A stretch of 30,723 nucleotides of DNA, from the NCBI RefSeq assembly GCF_001949145.1, contig NW_019091400.1:1044405-1075127 (forward strand), given 5' to 3'. This document shows, piece by piece, positions 1-11,000 of this stretch. The notes under the pieces were generated by a model that was not told the DNA's origin, did no database searches, and saw only the letters and a list, made by a program, of their open reading frames with translations. This DNA is from Acanthaster planci. Taxonomy: Eukaryota; Echinodermata; Asteroidea; Valvatida; Acanthasteridae. The translations under genes were made by a program, and so were the position numbers. Every line of letters begins with the position of its first letter. Position 1 is the stretch's first letter.

Positions 1-120
1 TAGTTGGTTGGCTGCCCAGGGCGGTGGCTGCAACAAGTCGAACAATTGGGAAGACTGGACGTGTAGTTTCAGACAAAGAACTCCCGGAAACATTCTCAAG
101 CCGTTTAAGAGCTCTTCCAT
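1..120 (-). CDS. LRRC42: LRRC42 exon 4, truncated by window edge
   Basis: A good minus-strand acceptor (GTTCTGTCTTTTCAACAG, AG at plus 122-121) is followed by a reading frame in the required phase, open to the edge. Joined to exon 3 it reads SKAINF-N-GRALKRLE, resembling the human RFYGKRSRAE basic stretch. The plus-strand frame over the same bases is also open, so strand choice rests on the acceptor, phase and homology. Confidence 0.62.
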   Translation of the reverse strand, partial: MEELLNGLRMFPGVLCLKLHVQSSQLFDLLQPPPWAANQL

Positions 121-3100
121 CTGTTGAAAAGACAGAACATGTCTTAAAAGTGAAGACAGGAACTTATTCAATACAACAAAAGTACCTTAACCATTACCCT
201 GCTGAGTCCTGTAAGTTCCAAGAGCAAAACACCAAAAAATCAAGGAAGAAAGATATTGTTGACCCAAGCAAAGAGATTAAGTTTGAGCTTTCAGATTCAG
301 CAGGATCCACACTTCTGTACATTTTGATTGATATTGGACACTGTTGAATACAGTTGGGTTCTTTCATGATACTTAGAGCAGGGTTAATGCGCCTTGAGCT
401 TTACCAAGAGAGGGTGCAATTTTCTAAGAAATGGAGGCTCCTTTGGTCAGAACGGATCTTCGCTGGTTCAAAAATAACTAATGAAAAGCATGTGTTACAG
501 TCGCATTACTACCAACAAAATGATGCATTCCTGACCAATGACTCTTTTCAGCCAATGAGGTGCTTCTACTCGAGGCGGATAGGGACAAACACCTTGGAAA
601 ATAATTGATTTTGGCAATCTGTCGGGATAAAAATTGTGGATTTGAAAGAGGGCCTAACGTGTTGATTCCAGCAGGATCTTGTCGTGGGCAAACATTTTGA
701 AGGGATAAAATATTGAAGTGAAATTTACTTTGGTGACAATTTTCCAAAAAGAGAGACCAACTTATTGCTCACTGAAATTAATTGCTTTGGATGCCCCTGG
801 AGCGTGGTCCTTGCTAGCCTTGGTCTTGGCTCTCTGCATCAGAGCAGTGCTGGATACTATCCACTCTGCCACTAAAGGGAAGGCCCATCCAATGGTTTTG
901 ACAGGCAGATGGAATGGTGAAGCATCTGACGAGGCACCGATTTCCAGTCTCAGTTTGGATTTCAGCATGTCCAGGCCACGTGACTGAAAGATGGCAGATG
1001 TCAAATGTGGTAACCGAAACTCCAAGTCTGCAAGTATTTCCTCATCAATGTAAGCTTTCTCTAGCCTCAAAAATTCTCCACAACTCAAACTTTTCAAAAT
1101 AATGTTGACAGACTTGAAAACAGTCCTTACCCTTTACAAAGAATAATCTTTCGGAAGCCATTCAAATGCAGTAGAGCTGGAATCATGAATTAAATACAGT
1201 CTGTACGGTTTTGATTTGCATATATAATCTAAGGTGTTTTCAGTGATTTTTCGCTACAACTTGTGCTTCAATACAGTTGTTGCCTCAACCTCTGCCTTAG
1301 CTTTAATGAGGATAACTTTTCAAGCATAGTTTTCTGAAGCTCCAACTGTGCATAAAAAGAGTGATAAAACTGATGAACGGTTACCAATTTCTAACTCAGC
1401 TGTGTTATTCTCACCGCGTTCCAATGAGACTTACGGTGACGCTGCAGCCAGACAGATCAATCGCTTGGAGAGATGAGAAAGCAGTCAGGTACAACTTGGC
1501 AGACTTGTCACCGATCAAGTTATTACCTACACCAAAGGAAAAATATCGCTCACTATCGGGGACGGTGGACACTGGTAACCAAGGCATATCTACTGAGTGA
1601 TCTACTGCAATAGGCCGATGCTTTAAGCCCCACTTCATGGTCTTTCAACCAATCACAGCTGTGATTGACAACATATGTCTGGCATGCGTGCATGTTTATA
1701 TACGTGCAGCTGGAACAGTAACTTACCGTATAGAATCAGAGAGAAGCATGTGTTAACTGGCCATGTGTGCATTTGGTGGGGCAACTGGGTCAATATATTG
1801 AGTGGACAACTTTTTTTTAAGTCAAGGGCTTGCCTTTGCAAGTTTTCTAAGGAGAAATTCTGTAAAGCCAAGTTGGATTATCAACAAATACAGGAACGTT
1901 TTCATTGCACACTCCTGACGGTCCCTATAAATGGGGGAAAGCACTGCGTTGGGTACCGTAAGGAAGGATTATCATGAAACAGTGGCTCTGTACAATAGTT
2001 ACCACAATGCATACCACCATTGGCGGGGCAGCACCGCAAATGACTACGGATAGCATTACCACAGTCACTCAATTATAAGACAAGCACGCACTGATGCTGT
2101 ATGTTTTGTTTGCCATATATCCGCTTCATTCTGACCTCAGCCAATCAAAGTAAAGGGAATGACCACACACATATACAGCAGCCAATGAGGTTGCAGAAGG
2201 CCTCTCCATCAAGGTCAGCTCACCCGTCTAGTATCTTGTCAATATGAGTGGCATGCATGTTCAACTTGAAGAATCCTTGAAACGTCAATCATTGATTCTC
2301 AATTTTGCAACTGTTGATATACAAATAAAGCTTTACCAGCTTCAGACTTTCTTTAACCAAGAATATTCTGTTCATCTCAAGAGGCTAATGTGGGGGTCTT
2401 TGAGTTAATTTTGTTCTTCACCCGACAGATCCAGGATTCTCAGATTTCTTGGCCCTTTTCCCATTACTCGTAGTGGAGATGTCAACCTCTGCATACCAAC
2501 ATCTGTCAGACGGTTGTTTGCCAGTCCGAGTCTTTTCAAACTGTCAACAAAAAAAGAGGGCGAAAATGATGACCTTGTGTTTGATTAAATTTCTGCTGAA
2601 ATATTGTACTCAACAGAGCACAAATGGTTGCAGTAAACAAAACCAGCTCCCCCCAAATATTTGAAATCTGGTCTTTAACACTTCAAGGAACCATCAACTT
2701 CCATGGTTTGAAAAAGCTTGACATTATTGCATTCAGTGAAGTATAATTGGTGGCTGACGTGTACTCTAAAATTAATTTTGATTTGAAAAGTGAACAAAAA
2801 TTGTAGCTTTCTGAATGTGTTGAATTCACTAAGCCATGTAGACTTAGTTTTAGCAGGTTGATTTGAAAAATTGAAGGGAACACGGGTTAACAATGGACCA
2901 ATTGCTCCAGCTAAATCACTTGACCTACATAATGGGTATCAACCCCACAGCAATGTGTGTTTTGAACGTTGTTTACAAACAACACAGCCAAGTTACGGTA
3001 TAGTACCCAGCACATCAGTAGTCTGAGTACGATACGTACCGTCGGCTTTATTTTTGGCATATGATACTTTTGAAACACTTTGCTTTTGGAGGACGAATAC

Positions 3101-3742
3101 GTCACGAAACTTAGCAGGTGCAATCAGTCTATTTCAGTGTGAAATTTGAAGAGAAACAACTTGAAGTCAGTCTCCACATAATGGATTTCATTCAATCATT
3201 TTATACCGGTAAGCTATTCTTCACCTGTGACAGTTTGCTATGGTTGGGAGAATTTCATGGTCATCTCCTAGGCTACAACCTCCGACCTCCAATTCAGACA
3301 AATACTGGAAGACCGCTAGACAGTTGCTATGCTGGTTGACAGCCAGATGATGTCCACTAAGATTGATGCTCTGTAGAATGGCATCTCCATAGGCATCACT
3401 GAACAGCCTCAATGCCTGAAGGCCAAGGTTGCCATGGCGATGAGATGCTTCAAACAGCTGCCGACCCACGACCTCTGGAAACCCAACCAGTGAGTCCACT
3501 AGTCCGATGTTCAGTGTGACAAAGTCCAGTGTTATGTCGAAGAGTTTACGTGGGGAGTTTTCCAAACCGTCTGTAGAGTTGGCCTGTATCACAAGATTGG
3601 TAGTCTGGCCTGGTTTGCAGAGCGACCGGGCACAAGAGCCCATGCCAGGTGGAGAGCGAAGCTTTCCATTTTCTCGAACGTAGTATGGTCCAGGGTTATT
3701 GAACTGTTGAACAACTTCGGCGGGAAACGCCTCAAAGGACAT
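1..3742 (-). CDS. LRRC42: LRRC42 orthologue (leucine-rich repeat protein), 3' end off window
   Basis: Four exons are visible on the minus strand: 3742-3225, 2540-2422, 1060-773 and 120 to beyond the left edge. Junction phases (2, 1, 1) agree throughout and give about 348 residues without a stop. The start MSFEAF..NNPGPYYVRENGKL corresponds to the human start with its DPGPIYMRENGQL motif. LFDITLDFV..VDSLVGFPE (about residues 66-90) and LRLFSDAYG match the conserved N-terminal region. Leucine-rich repeats follow: LSELEVGGCSLGDDHEI, LKRLGLANNRLTDVG (174-188) and LRILDLS (206-212), and then a segment matching the GLKDI..KLQTHIG and TEGWADQ stretches of the human protein. The fourth exon enters with NGRALKRLE, comparable to human FYGKRSRAE. 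LRRC42 is poorly characterised, so no reaction can be assigned. Orthology is confident by alignment from memory. The last exon or exons and the poly(A) site lie outside. It diverges from R3HDM4. Confidence 0.9.
773..1060 (-). CDS. LRRC42: LRRC42 exon 3
   Basis: The acceptor on the minus strand is TTTTTGAGGCTAG|AGAAAGC. It restores LDLS-EKAYIDEEILADL, the same length as human LDLSCNPEITDAGIGYL. The exon continues through RGLDMLKSKLRLEIG and TIGWAFPLVAEWI. The donor is TTTCA|GTGAGC (GT at 772-771), in phase 1. Read-through would stop only three codons later (EQ-stop), so a donor is expected here. An upstream in-frame AG is less likely because the spacing would lose the match. Confidence 0.82.
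1650..1667. repeat. Perfect 18-bp palindrome with two CCAAT-type motifs
   Basis: CAATCACAG is followed directly by CTGTGATTG in LRRC42 intron 2. The same CAATCACAG half recurs in the fold-back element at about 27355, so it may be a remnant of that repeat family. Confidence 0.75.
2422..2540 (-). CDS. LRRC42: LRRC42 exon 2 (LRR segment)
   Basis: On the minus strand a strong acceptor (TTTTTTTGTTGACAG) precedes the exon. It encodes S-LKRLGLANNRLTDVG and LTSPLRVMGKGPRNLRILDLS, matching the human LHLKDNCLSDAGVRKMTAPVRVM segment. It ends TCGG|GTGAAG in phase 1. The exon is 119 bp long and fits the phase of both neighbours. Confidence 0.9.
3225..3742 (-). CDS. LRRC42: LRRC42 exon with start codon
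   Basis: The ATG is at 3742-3740 with A at -3. The exon encodes 172 residues plus two bases. The donor reads CACAG|GTGAAG on the minus strand (GT at plus 3224-3223). The product begins at the same point as the human protein relative to the PGPxYxREN motif, which supports this start. A 5' untranslated exon further upstream is possible. Confidence 0.9.
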
Positions 3743-4276
3743 GATGGCAAATTAGCAACTATCTGCCAATTTGGCACTGGTAAATTTAAATCCTCAGCTC
3801 GCTCTCGGATGGATGAAAACCTTCCTCAACTTCACCACGGTAACATTACCTATTTAAGGGAACAAGATTGATTCCAACTTTTTTTCGGCAATTTAACAAA
3901 TGAAAATAGCACCTTTTGATTTGGAATTTTATGAATCTTTGCATCCAAGTTTTGCATAGCAACCTGTCTCATCATTTAATGGGCCACCATAGAACAATGG
4001 AACTCTTTGTTCCTTCCAACTTCTGGATGCACAAAACCCATAGTTCTTGGGTAAGGCCACTGCACCAGGACTTTGACATCTTAAACTTAATTAACATGCA
4101 TAACAAAAACCAATGGCAGAGGTTAACTTGTAATAATACCAAAGACATACATGTATGTATTAAGTAGAAATAAAGAATGTAGAAGCCTATAGGCCTAGGC
4201 CCTATTGAACATTCAAAAATGACCACTGAAGGGTGGGCAGAGTAGTGGTCTAGGCTGTCACAACTTGGAAAAACTG

Positions 4277-4321
4277 CACTACTCCGTCATATTCTGTCAC
4301 ACGGAGTATGACAGAGTAGTG
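4277..4321. repeat. Imperfect inverted repeat, 19-bp arms
   Basis: The left arm 4277-4295 (CACTACTCCGTCATATTCT) and the reverse complement of the right arm 4303-4321 agree at 16 of 19 positions, with a 7-base loop. It lies in the divergent promoter region. It could be a small fold-back repeat or a regulatory palindrome. Confidence 0.75.
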
Positions 4322-4695
4322 ACTTTGAGTTCTCAAAGTAAGCTGTCGCCTGATCTTATCCCAATGTTTAAAAAGGCGATTTGTAAAGTCCAAGTTACTC
4401 CGACTAGTAACATGCCACATGCCATGGAACTCTTTCCAAAAAGGAATTTTGGCTTTCTTAAAAATGGGTCAACATTACAACTTTTGAGTTTTCTATCGAG
4501 TGTCCCATGAGTGTCCTCACCCATAGATGTTGGACACTCCTATATTTTGTGTACGAGATGTAGGGAAGGTGTTGGCCTCATGTACATGTAGAACTCGATC
4601 CTTCTCTTAAATATGTCTAACGTTACGTCTCACTACCTGATCCGAATTAACCGCCTTCTGGAATGATACGTGTACATGATGCACATGTACGTACG

Positions 4696-4727
4696 ACCAC
4701 AGACCTGGAGGAGATCTGGTCTGTGGT
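4696..4727. repeat. Perfect 10-bp stem inverted repeat upstream of TATA box
   Basis: ACCACAGACC (4696-4705) is followed after 12 bases by its exact reverse complement GGTCTGTGGT (4718-4727), and GTACG-type sequence flanks both arms. It lies about 105 bp upstream of the TATA box of R3HDM4. A symmetrical regulatory site is possible. No factor is assigned. Confidence 0.7.
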
Positions 4728-4829
4728 ACGACCGACCTACCTCCCGTCACGATGCACTGGCATGCACGTCACATGCACACGCAGCACACCTGACTTCCAC
4801 TCGTCTAACGATTTTGTTTGTGTGCATTC

Positions 4830-4837
4830 TATAAATA
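4830..4837 (+). promoter_or_regulatory. TATA box, candidate R3HDM4 core promoter
   Basis: TATAAATA, followed by G, is a full match to the metazoan TATA consensus. It would place the transcription start near 4860 and leave a 5' leader of roughly 145 bases before the ATG at 5005. No splice site is needed between the two. Confidence 0.5.
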
Positions 4838-4928
4838 GCCACCACTTGGTACCTACACGACAAATACACGCCAACACCGTGAACGGACATAGGGCACCGC
4901 GCTAACTGATGGCTATTTGACAGGTTGA

Positions 4929-4985
4929 ATGATCCCAGCCCCAGGTTGTTGTTGCGGAGAAGTGCTCGTTTTATCTGCGTTTTGA
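4929..4985 (+). other. Upstream ORF in R3HDM4 leader
   Basis: If transcription starts near 4860, the leader contains two upstream ORFs: ATG GCT ATT TGA at 4909-4920 and an 18-codon frame at 4929-4985 ending 19 bases before the main start. The second contains a CCC cysteine run (PAPGCCCGE). They may reduce translation of the main frame. This depends on the inferred start site. Confidence 0.3.
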
Positions 4986-5004
4986 TCGGATATAAGCAAC
5001 TAAA

Positions 5005-5054
5005 ATGGGTGTGACGAAAGATGAAGAAGAAAACGTCCCTCCTGAAGGATCCGA
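5005..5054 (+). CDS. R3HDM4: R3HDM4 exon 1
   Basis: It encodes MGVTKDEEENVPPEGS plus two bases. The donor is GA|GTAAGC. An in-frame stop lies 9 bases upstream of the ATG. Confidence 0.85.
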
Positions 5055-8000
5055 GTAAGCAGTTTTGATCGTAAAGGCCTTTTGACAGTGAAAAAGGAGC
5101 TCCATGAACATCACCCGGCTTTTCCGGATATTTTATGTCCGGATGTTTTCCTACTTCGATGTACTGATCACATTGCATACAGTACTGTACTATGGCGAGG
5201 GCGTGCCTTCCGTGTATTGAATCAGTGAATTGCACAAGGGATGGACAATTTTGACCTGTTTATTTACTTTTGATTTGGAAGTTGCCATGCGTCCTTTTTC
5301 TTCACGTAGACCAGCAACGTAATTAATAATTCTTTTTTTTTAATGATCATGCTGATCTGATGCAAAAATCCTATTTACGAAGTTAGGGAGGCTATTAAAT
5401 TTTTCTTTTGGGGGGGGGTTATTTTTGAATTGATCTTGGAGAGGATATCATAAAAACTATTTTGATATAAATTTGAATTTCATCGGACTCTGTAAAGCAA
5501 AGAAAAATTGATTTGAAGATATTTTGTACCCATAATGCAGAGCAAACTGATTATTTTTTACACAAAATGAGTGTGGATTTTAACTGAAAGCTTTAACATT
5601 CATAGGCCTACTTTTGTAAAATCTTTATCTTATTTGATACTAGACACATTATAATAATTTTGATCTAAATTTTGACAGGATGGTTACTAAAAGCCCACCT
5701 GGCTAGCTCTGAGTAATTTTCTCTTGAGTTTTTATGTCAGGCTGGGACTATTTCAGGGCCTGTAATAAACTTTCCCATGAAACGTTGGCATTTTACATGA
5801 TACATATACCAGAATGCGAAGTGTCGAGATGTTTTGGTGATTATGTATTTTTGGTTGTTAGGTTCATTGTGCCTGAAAATGTTGAACCCAAGCCTCCTAG
5901 GTCGCCACGGAAACCAAAGCATAGACTGAGTCGTCACTGCTGTCCAACTCTCTCTCCCAAATCGGCTGGTCACAAGACAGGTGGCCACAAACGCACCCGG
6001 CGATATGAAAACAGTAGGTACATGTATCTATTTCGGGTGAAATCAATCAGTTGATCTGTGCAATGGCTCAATCGCCGCATGACCAATCAATCTTGAAGCA
6101 TAAGTTCTCAATCCTTGTGTCATCTGTCAATGTGGAAGATTGTTTTTAAGAAAGGGAAATAAAGGCTGAAATTTCTTTTTGGCTTGACCGATATTTCAGT
6201 CTGATCGGCCAGTTGTGCTGAGCAACCAATCGTGGCCAACATCCATATTGTTTGATCTGTTGTGGTTGGATGATGATTGTCTCAAATACAGAGAAGGATA
6301 CACTTCCATCAACCTCCTCCATGATGTTTAATAGTCTTGACATTTTTATACTTTTCTCATCACTTGCTCTCTCCATCAACAGTTCTTCCTTTTCTGTGCT
6401 GTATGGATTTCAATAACTACTCGTGTGTACATGTATGCTTCTGTTATGACAGCTTGTTTCCTACTGAGCCTGGTCGATGAAACTGACTTTGGGGAGGTGT
6501 CAATAAACGACTTTGTGGAGTCCAGCCAGTCAGTCTTTGAGCAGTTGCTTTCTGACCGGGATAGTCTGGAGGTAAGCATAGCCAATCCCAGAGGAGGTGC
6601 AATAGAAAGGGAAATAAACTAGGCCTGTGATAAAAGATCAGTTAATATTAAGGAGAAATTTGTACTTGGGTAGTCTTTAACGTGCTTTAAGACCAGCTTA
6701 GGAAAATGGACTGGAGAGGGCATTATCAGCATTCAGTCTCCTGAGCTGGTTTTAAGCGTTAGTGTTTTTTGGCCAGGCACATAATTATTCCCATTCATAA
6801 ATACTTTTTTTAGTCAGAAAGCCAAAAGAAGTCAATGTAAGAGGGACTTCCAACAATTTTTTTCTAGAATTTTACATTCAATTTCCTGAACATCCCCGTC
6901 CATTTCATGGTATATTCCTTGTGCAAGTTGTCCAAAAGAATCTCCTTATATGGACTTGGCACGTGTGTTGTGAGCCACGTGCACATAGACTCTTGACCAA
7001 TCAGAATTGATTAAACTGTCTTGTATCCAGCGTGTGATTTATGCAGCGGGCATTATCACTTCTCGTCGGGCATTTTCTAATGTTAATACAAGGTCAAGTT
7101 GCATATTGTTGAATGAGAGACTGTGTGAGGTAACCTTGCAATTATGGAACGACTTCAGATATGGAACGACTTCATGAATCGTCCAGAGGAGGAACAGGAG
7201 GTCTTCCTGCGGGAGGTGGCCACCAAAGAGACACCGAGGAAGGAGACAGGAAAAAAACAGGAGGCGGGAGCCTCAGAGGATGCTGCCGACAAGAACATTG
7301 ACAACAAGAGTGATGACAAGCGAACAGGTACTTGTTGACCTCCAGTAGATTTGTGTATTTCAGCATTTGGAAACGGGGTACCAGATCACTGTGTGTTCGA
7401 GAAGCTGTGAGAAACAGTAGTTTTTGTGCCCTCAAAAAGGAAAATGACCCTTCAAGTTTTTAACCATCATGAGGGTTCTTCCCATTATCAGGGTCTTCTT
7501 GGCCATTATAGACCTCTCATCCCTCTTGATTTTGGTGGAAAAATTCTGCTTTTCACTTTGTTTCCGCCATTCTGATTTCGCCCCTTCAATTTCTGCCAAA
7601 TCGCAATTTTGACTCGCCTATCATTTACCAGAAAATGTCGTAAGCTTGTGCATGCACTGTACTGCAACACACCACATCATGGCAGCGCCCTCATTCAACG
7701 TGCACTTGCCATGTGTTGGACGTGATCACTTGATAAAACACCCTCTATCGACAAGCTACATTGAAACTAACACTGTATGCGTCGCACGGCACCCGGTTTC
7801 ACTCGAAACCACGGCTAAGAATGTTTGGATCATAAGCCCTGCTGTGAAATTGTCCAAAATCATGTTAAGTGTGCAAGCACCACGCGGTGAATTTCGCTCT
7901 AAATTTGAGCTGAATTTTGCGGCGACTCAACACATTTAGGAGATGAAAAATTATTGCAGACCATTTCAGATGATGTAAACTTTTGTTGAAATCAAAATTT

Positions 8001-11000
8001 TACGGAATCGGTGATACTGTACATCATCACGGACTCGACTCTTGTACAATACTGCAATGATTTTTCCTTGTTCATGGTAGTATAGAGAATGTTCCGCTTT
8101 TTCATGAAAGATTCCAGATTTGGAGAAAAGGATTCTGACTTCTTCCAATATTGGGAGGCCTGCCTTTGCATAGTTGGGCTGGTCCGTAGTTGTGCTCACT
8201 CTCTCTCAATGTAGCAGAAGCTTTATTCCAGAAGGCATTCACGGAATGGAAAATTTTTCATTCTGCTTTTGGGCATCTGGATGAGGAAAAGCTTCAAGAA
8301 TTTTTTCAGTGCCACTCTTTGTAATGTTGTCTAACTAAAGAAAACACGCATTATGTATCAGAAAAAAATGACGACCTTTTTATAGACTTAACTTACATGC
8401 TCAGATTCGTCCAAAAAAAATTTGTCATGTGTTACCTTGGTGAAGTGCCAAGACCCACTGTCAAAGTTACATGTAGTTCTGCCGTGTAAAATTCTCGTAA
8501 TTAGTATAATTATTATTATAGTTACTACTATAAACTTTCCTTGCTAATTATTTAATTTTGATTCGTGTTAATATTTTGTAAGACTACGAAACACTCAGCA
8601 TTTTTTGGGGGGTAAAATCAACTAAACTTGAACTGTTCAACGATTTCAAGACCCGGAATTCAGTTTACTCTTTGAAATGGGTGATGTGAGAAATAGATAT
8701 TGTTTGTCCCGCATAAAATGAAACAAAATATTTTGCATACATTTGTGTTTTTGTTGTCAGTGCACCCAGCACACACTCCAGAGGAGAGTTTCCAAAGGAT
8801 CAGCCGCCGATTGCGCACTGTGCTACGCAGGAAACACCTTCCGAGGGTCAGTTAAAACCATTAAGAAAGTCCCTTGGTACTAAAAGTAGCATGTTCTTAT
8901 TGCCATACCCTGGACAGATCCACACTTTTTCGAGCACGTGTGCCAGGCGGAACCTACTGTTCGAACAGTCTGCTGGAGCACATGTGCCAGGCTGAACCTA
9001 CTGTCGGAACAGTCTGCTGGAGGAAGCCGATTTGCTGAAGTGCGAAACATGACAGTTTCCAACTAAGGGGAAGCTCAATCAGCGGCAGTTTGTTATTAAA
9101 CCACTGGTCGCTTTTCTGTGATGCACAATATCTAATGCATAGGTTACCGGTCAAAATCGACCATTGGTTGAGTATTTGTCGCTGATCCAACTTGCCCTAA
9201 GCAAGTTGGTACTTGTTAACGTGTCTCAAGTGGCTCTTCAGTACATACATGAAGGCTACATGCACATGTGGATGTCTGTGGTACCTACCCACACACTACA
9301 CTCAACATGGACATCCACACTAATAGAATCAGACATTTTCCTTTTTACTCTCACGTTAAACCTTAATTAAATTCGAGACTACTTTAAATGAACATTTGAA
9401 GTGCACATTTTTGCTAATTAACTCATTTAGAATTTTAACGACCTAACTATAATATTGTGCGATTTTGTTCGAATGGGGAGAGTGTGGCACAGACCTCTTC
9501 ACCAATGATGCATACCCAAGGAAAAGAGTTTTACATAGGCCATTCCTGTGGACCCTTCCAATGGAACGGTTCAGTGGAACAGTCTCCATTCCAACAGGCA
9601 CACAGACCAGAGACTACTGACTGGGGATCGGGCTAGATTTAGGTCAACAAACTTTTGTACATTACCCATCAACGTGTTCACGGACTTCACCTGTCATCCT
9701 TTTCTGGTGTCTGTTCACATTTCATGTACATGTATTGAGGACTTCAGACTATGTGTATTGGGCCTGTCAATGGATTCATGTACACTCTCACTTTTCAGTG
9801 TAAAACTGTACTGCTTTTGTTCACACATGAAGGTACTACAGAAAATTAATGGAACAGTGATTATTCTGTACATAAACCACTGAGGTTTATGTGGAAAACG
9901 CATAGTACATCTTGAAGAAATCTAAGTTCTTAACACCTTAATGGCCACATTATTTATTTATGACATCAATCATACTTTGTCACGTGTAGGGTATGTTGCA
10001 GAATCATGAAGAGGACCTGGTGCCCTGGTTCACCGATGACCCGGGGGCGGTCTTCATCTCCCACATCACCTGCAGTTTTGATCGGCTGCTCCTGCATGCT
10101 GTGTGTCAATACCTGGATTTACAGTCCACCAGTAAGTTTGGCAGGGCCGTTTGACAAAATGTGATGGGATCCCACAAAATGAGTCATAGGGCTGTTTTAC
10201 TTCTGGAAAGTTTGTTTTAAGTTGTATTAGAAAGAGCGAACTGGGGCTCTTTATTTTTATGTGTCACTCAGTCTGGCATCATGACAAAACTGGATATTGG
10301 ATGGTGAAAATGGTGAAGGTTCCAACTGATTTGTAATACACAAGTTTCTTTTAAAAGCAATAACTTAAAGTTGCTTTGGTAACTTGCGACTCTTTTGTTG
10401 GGTGAGTCACTTTTTTATGATGTTCTACGCCAAATTGGACCCAGTATCCAAACCAGTCGCAGTTTTCTCTGTTAGAAATGGGTATTAATGAAAAAGATGG
10501 ACATTGGATGGTGAAACTGGTGAGGGTTCCAACTGATTTACAATACGCAAGTTTCTTTTAAAAACAATAACTTAAAGTTGCTCTGGTAATTTGCGACTCA
10601 TTTTGTTGGGCGAGTCACATTTTTATGATGTTCTACACCTAATTGGGCCCAGTATCCAAACTAATCCGAGTTTTCTCTGTTAAAAATGTGTACTATTTAA
10701 AAACTTGGAAAAAAAGTTCATCTGACATTTAGAAACATGATTATTTTTGCTTTGAATCAGCGGTTGATATTTAACAGAGCGGAGGATTTGATTCCGAGTC
10801 CTAGTTAAACAACTTTTTAAATTAATCCATAAGCACGTATTATCAGAGACCATACTCAAATTCACATTGTTTTAACAATCCTACCAGTGTCACAAATCAT
10901 AGAAGTAGATCTCACAGTTACTCAGAGAAGTTATTATAGAACGCAAAAATATTGTTTTCGTTTTGATTTACTTGATGGCAAATGTACTCAGCACTGTCAC

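Larger units (their letters stand above)
3743..5004. promoter_or_regulatory. Divergent intergenic region LRRC42 / R3HDM4
   Basis: The start codons of LRRC42 (minus) and R3HDM4 (plus) are 1262 bp apart and head to head, so both promoters and both 5' untranslated regions must lie here unless a distant 5' exon exists. The stretch contains two inverted repeats (4277-4321 and 4696-4727), a TATA box at 4830 for the plus gene, several GTACATGT motifs and AGGCCTAGGCC near 4190. I saw no coding exon. Long minus-strand frames here cross the first exon of R3HDM4 and have no recognisable product. Confidence 0.6.

Noticed and set aside
1-347. Plus-strand open frame of over 100 codons from the left edge, with a consensus donor GTAAGT at 211
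   Set aside because: The opposite strand carries a strong acceptor in the exact phase needed for LRRC42 exon 4, and the plus product matches nothing I know.
4747-5235. Minus-strand frame of 162 codons
   Set aside because: It lies antisense across the R3HDM4 promoter and first exon, has no recognisable domain, and the plus-strand gene explains the region.
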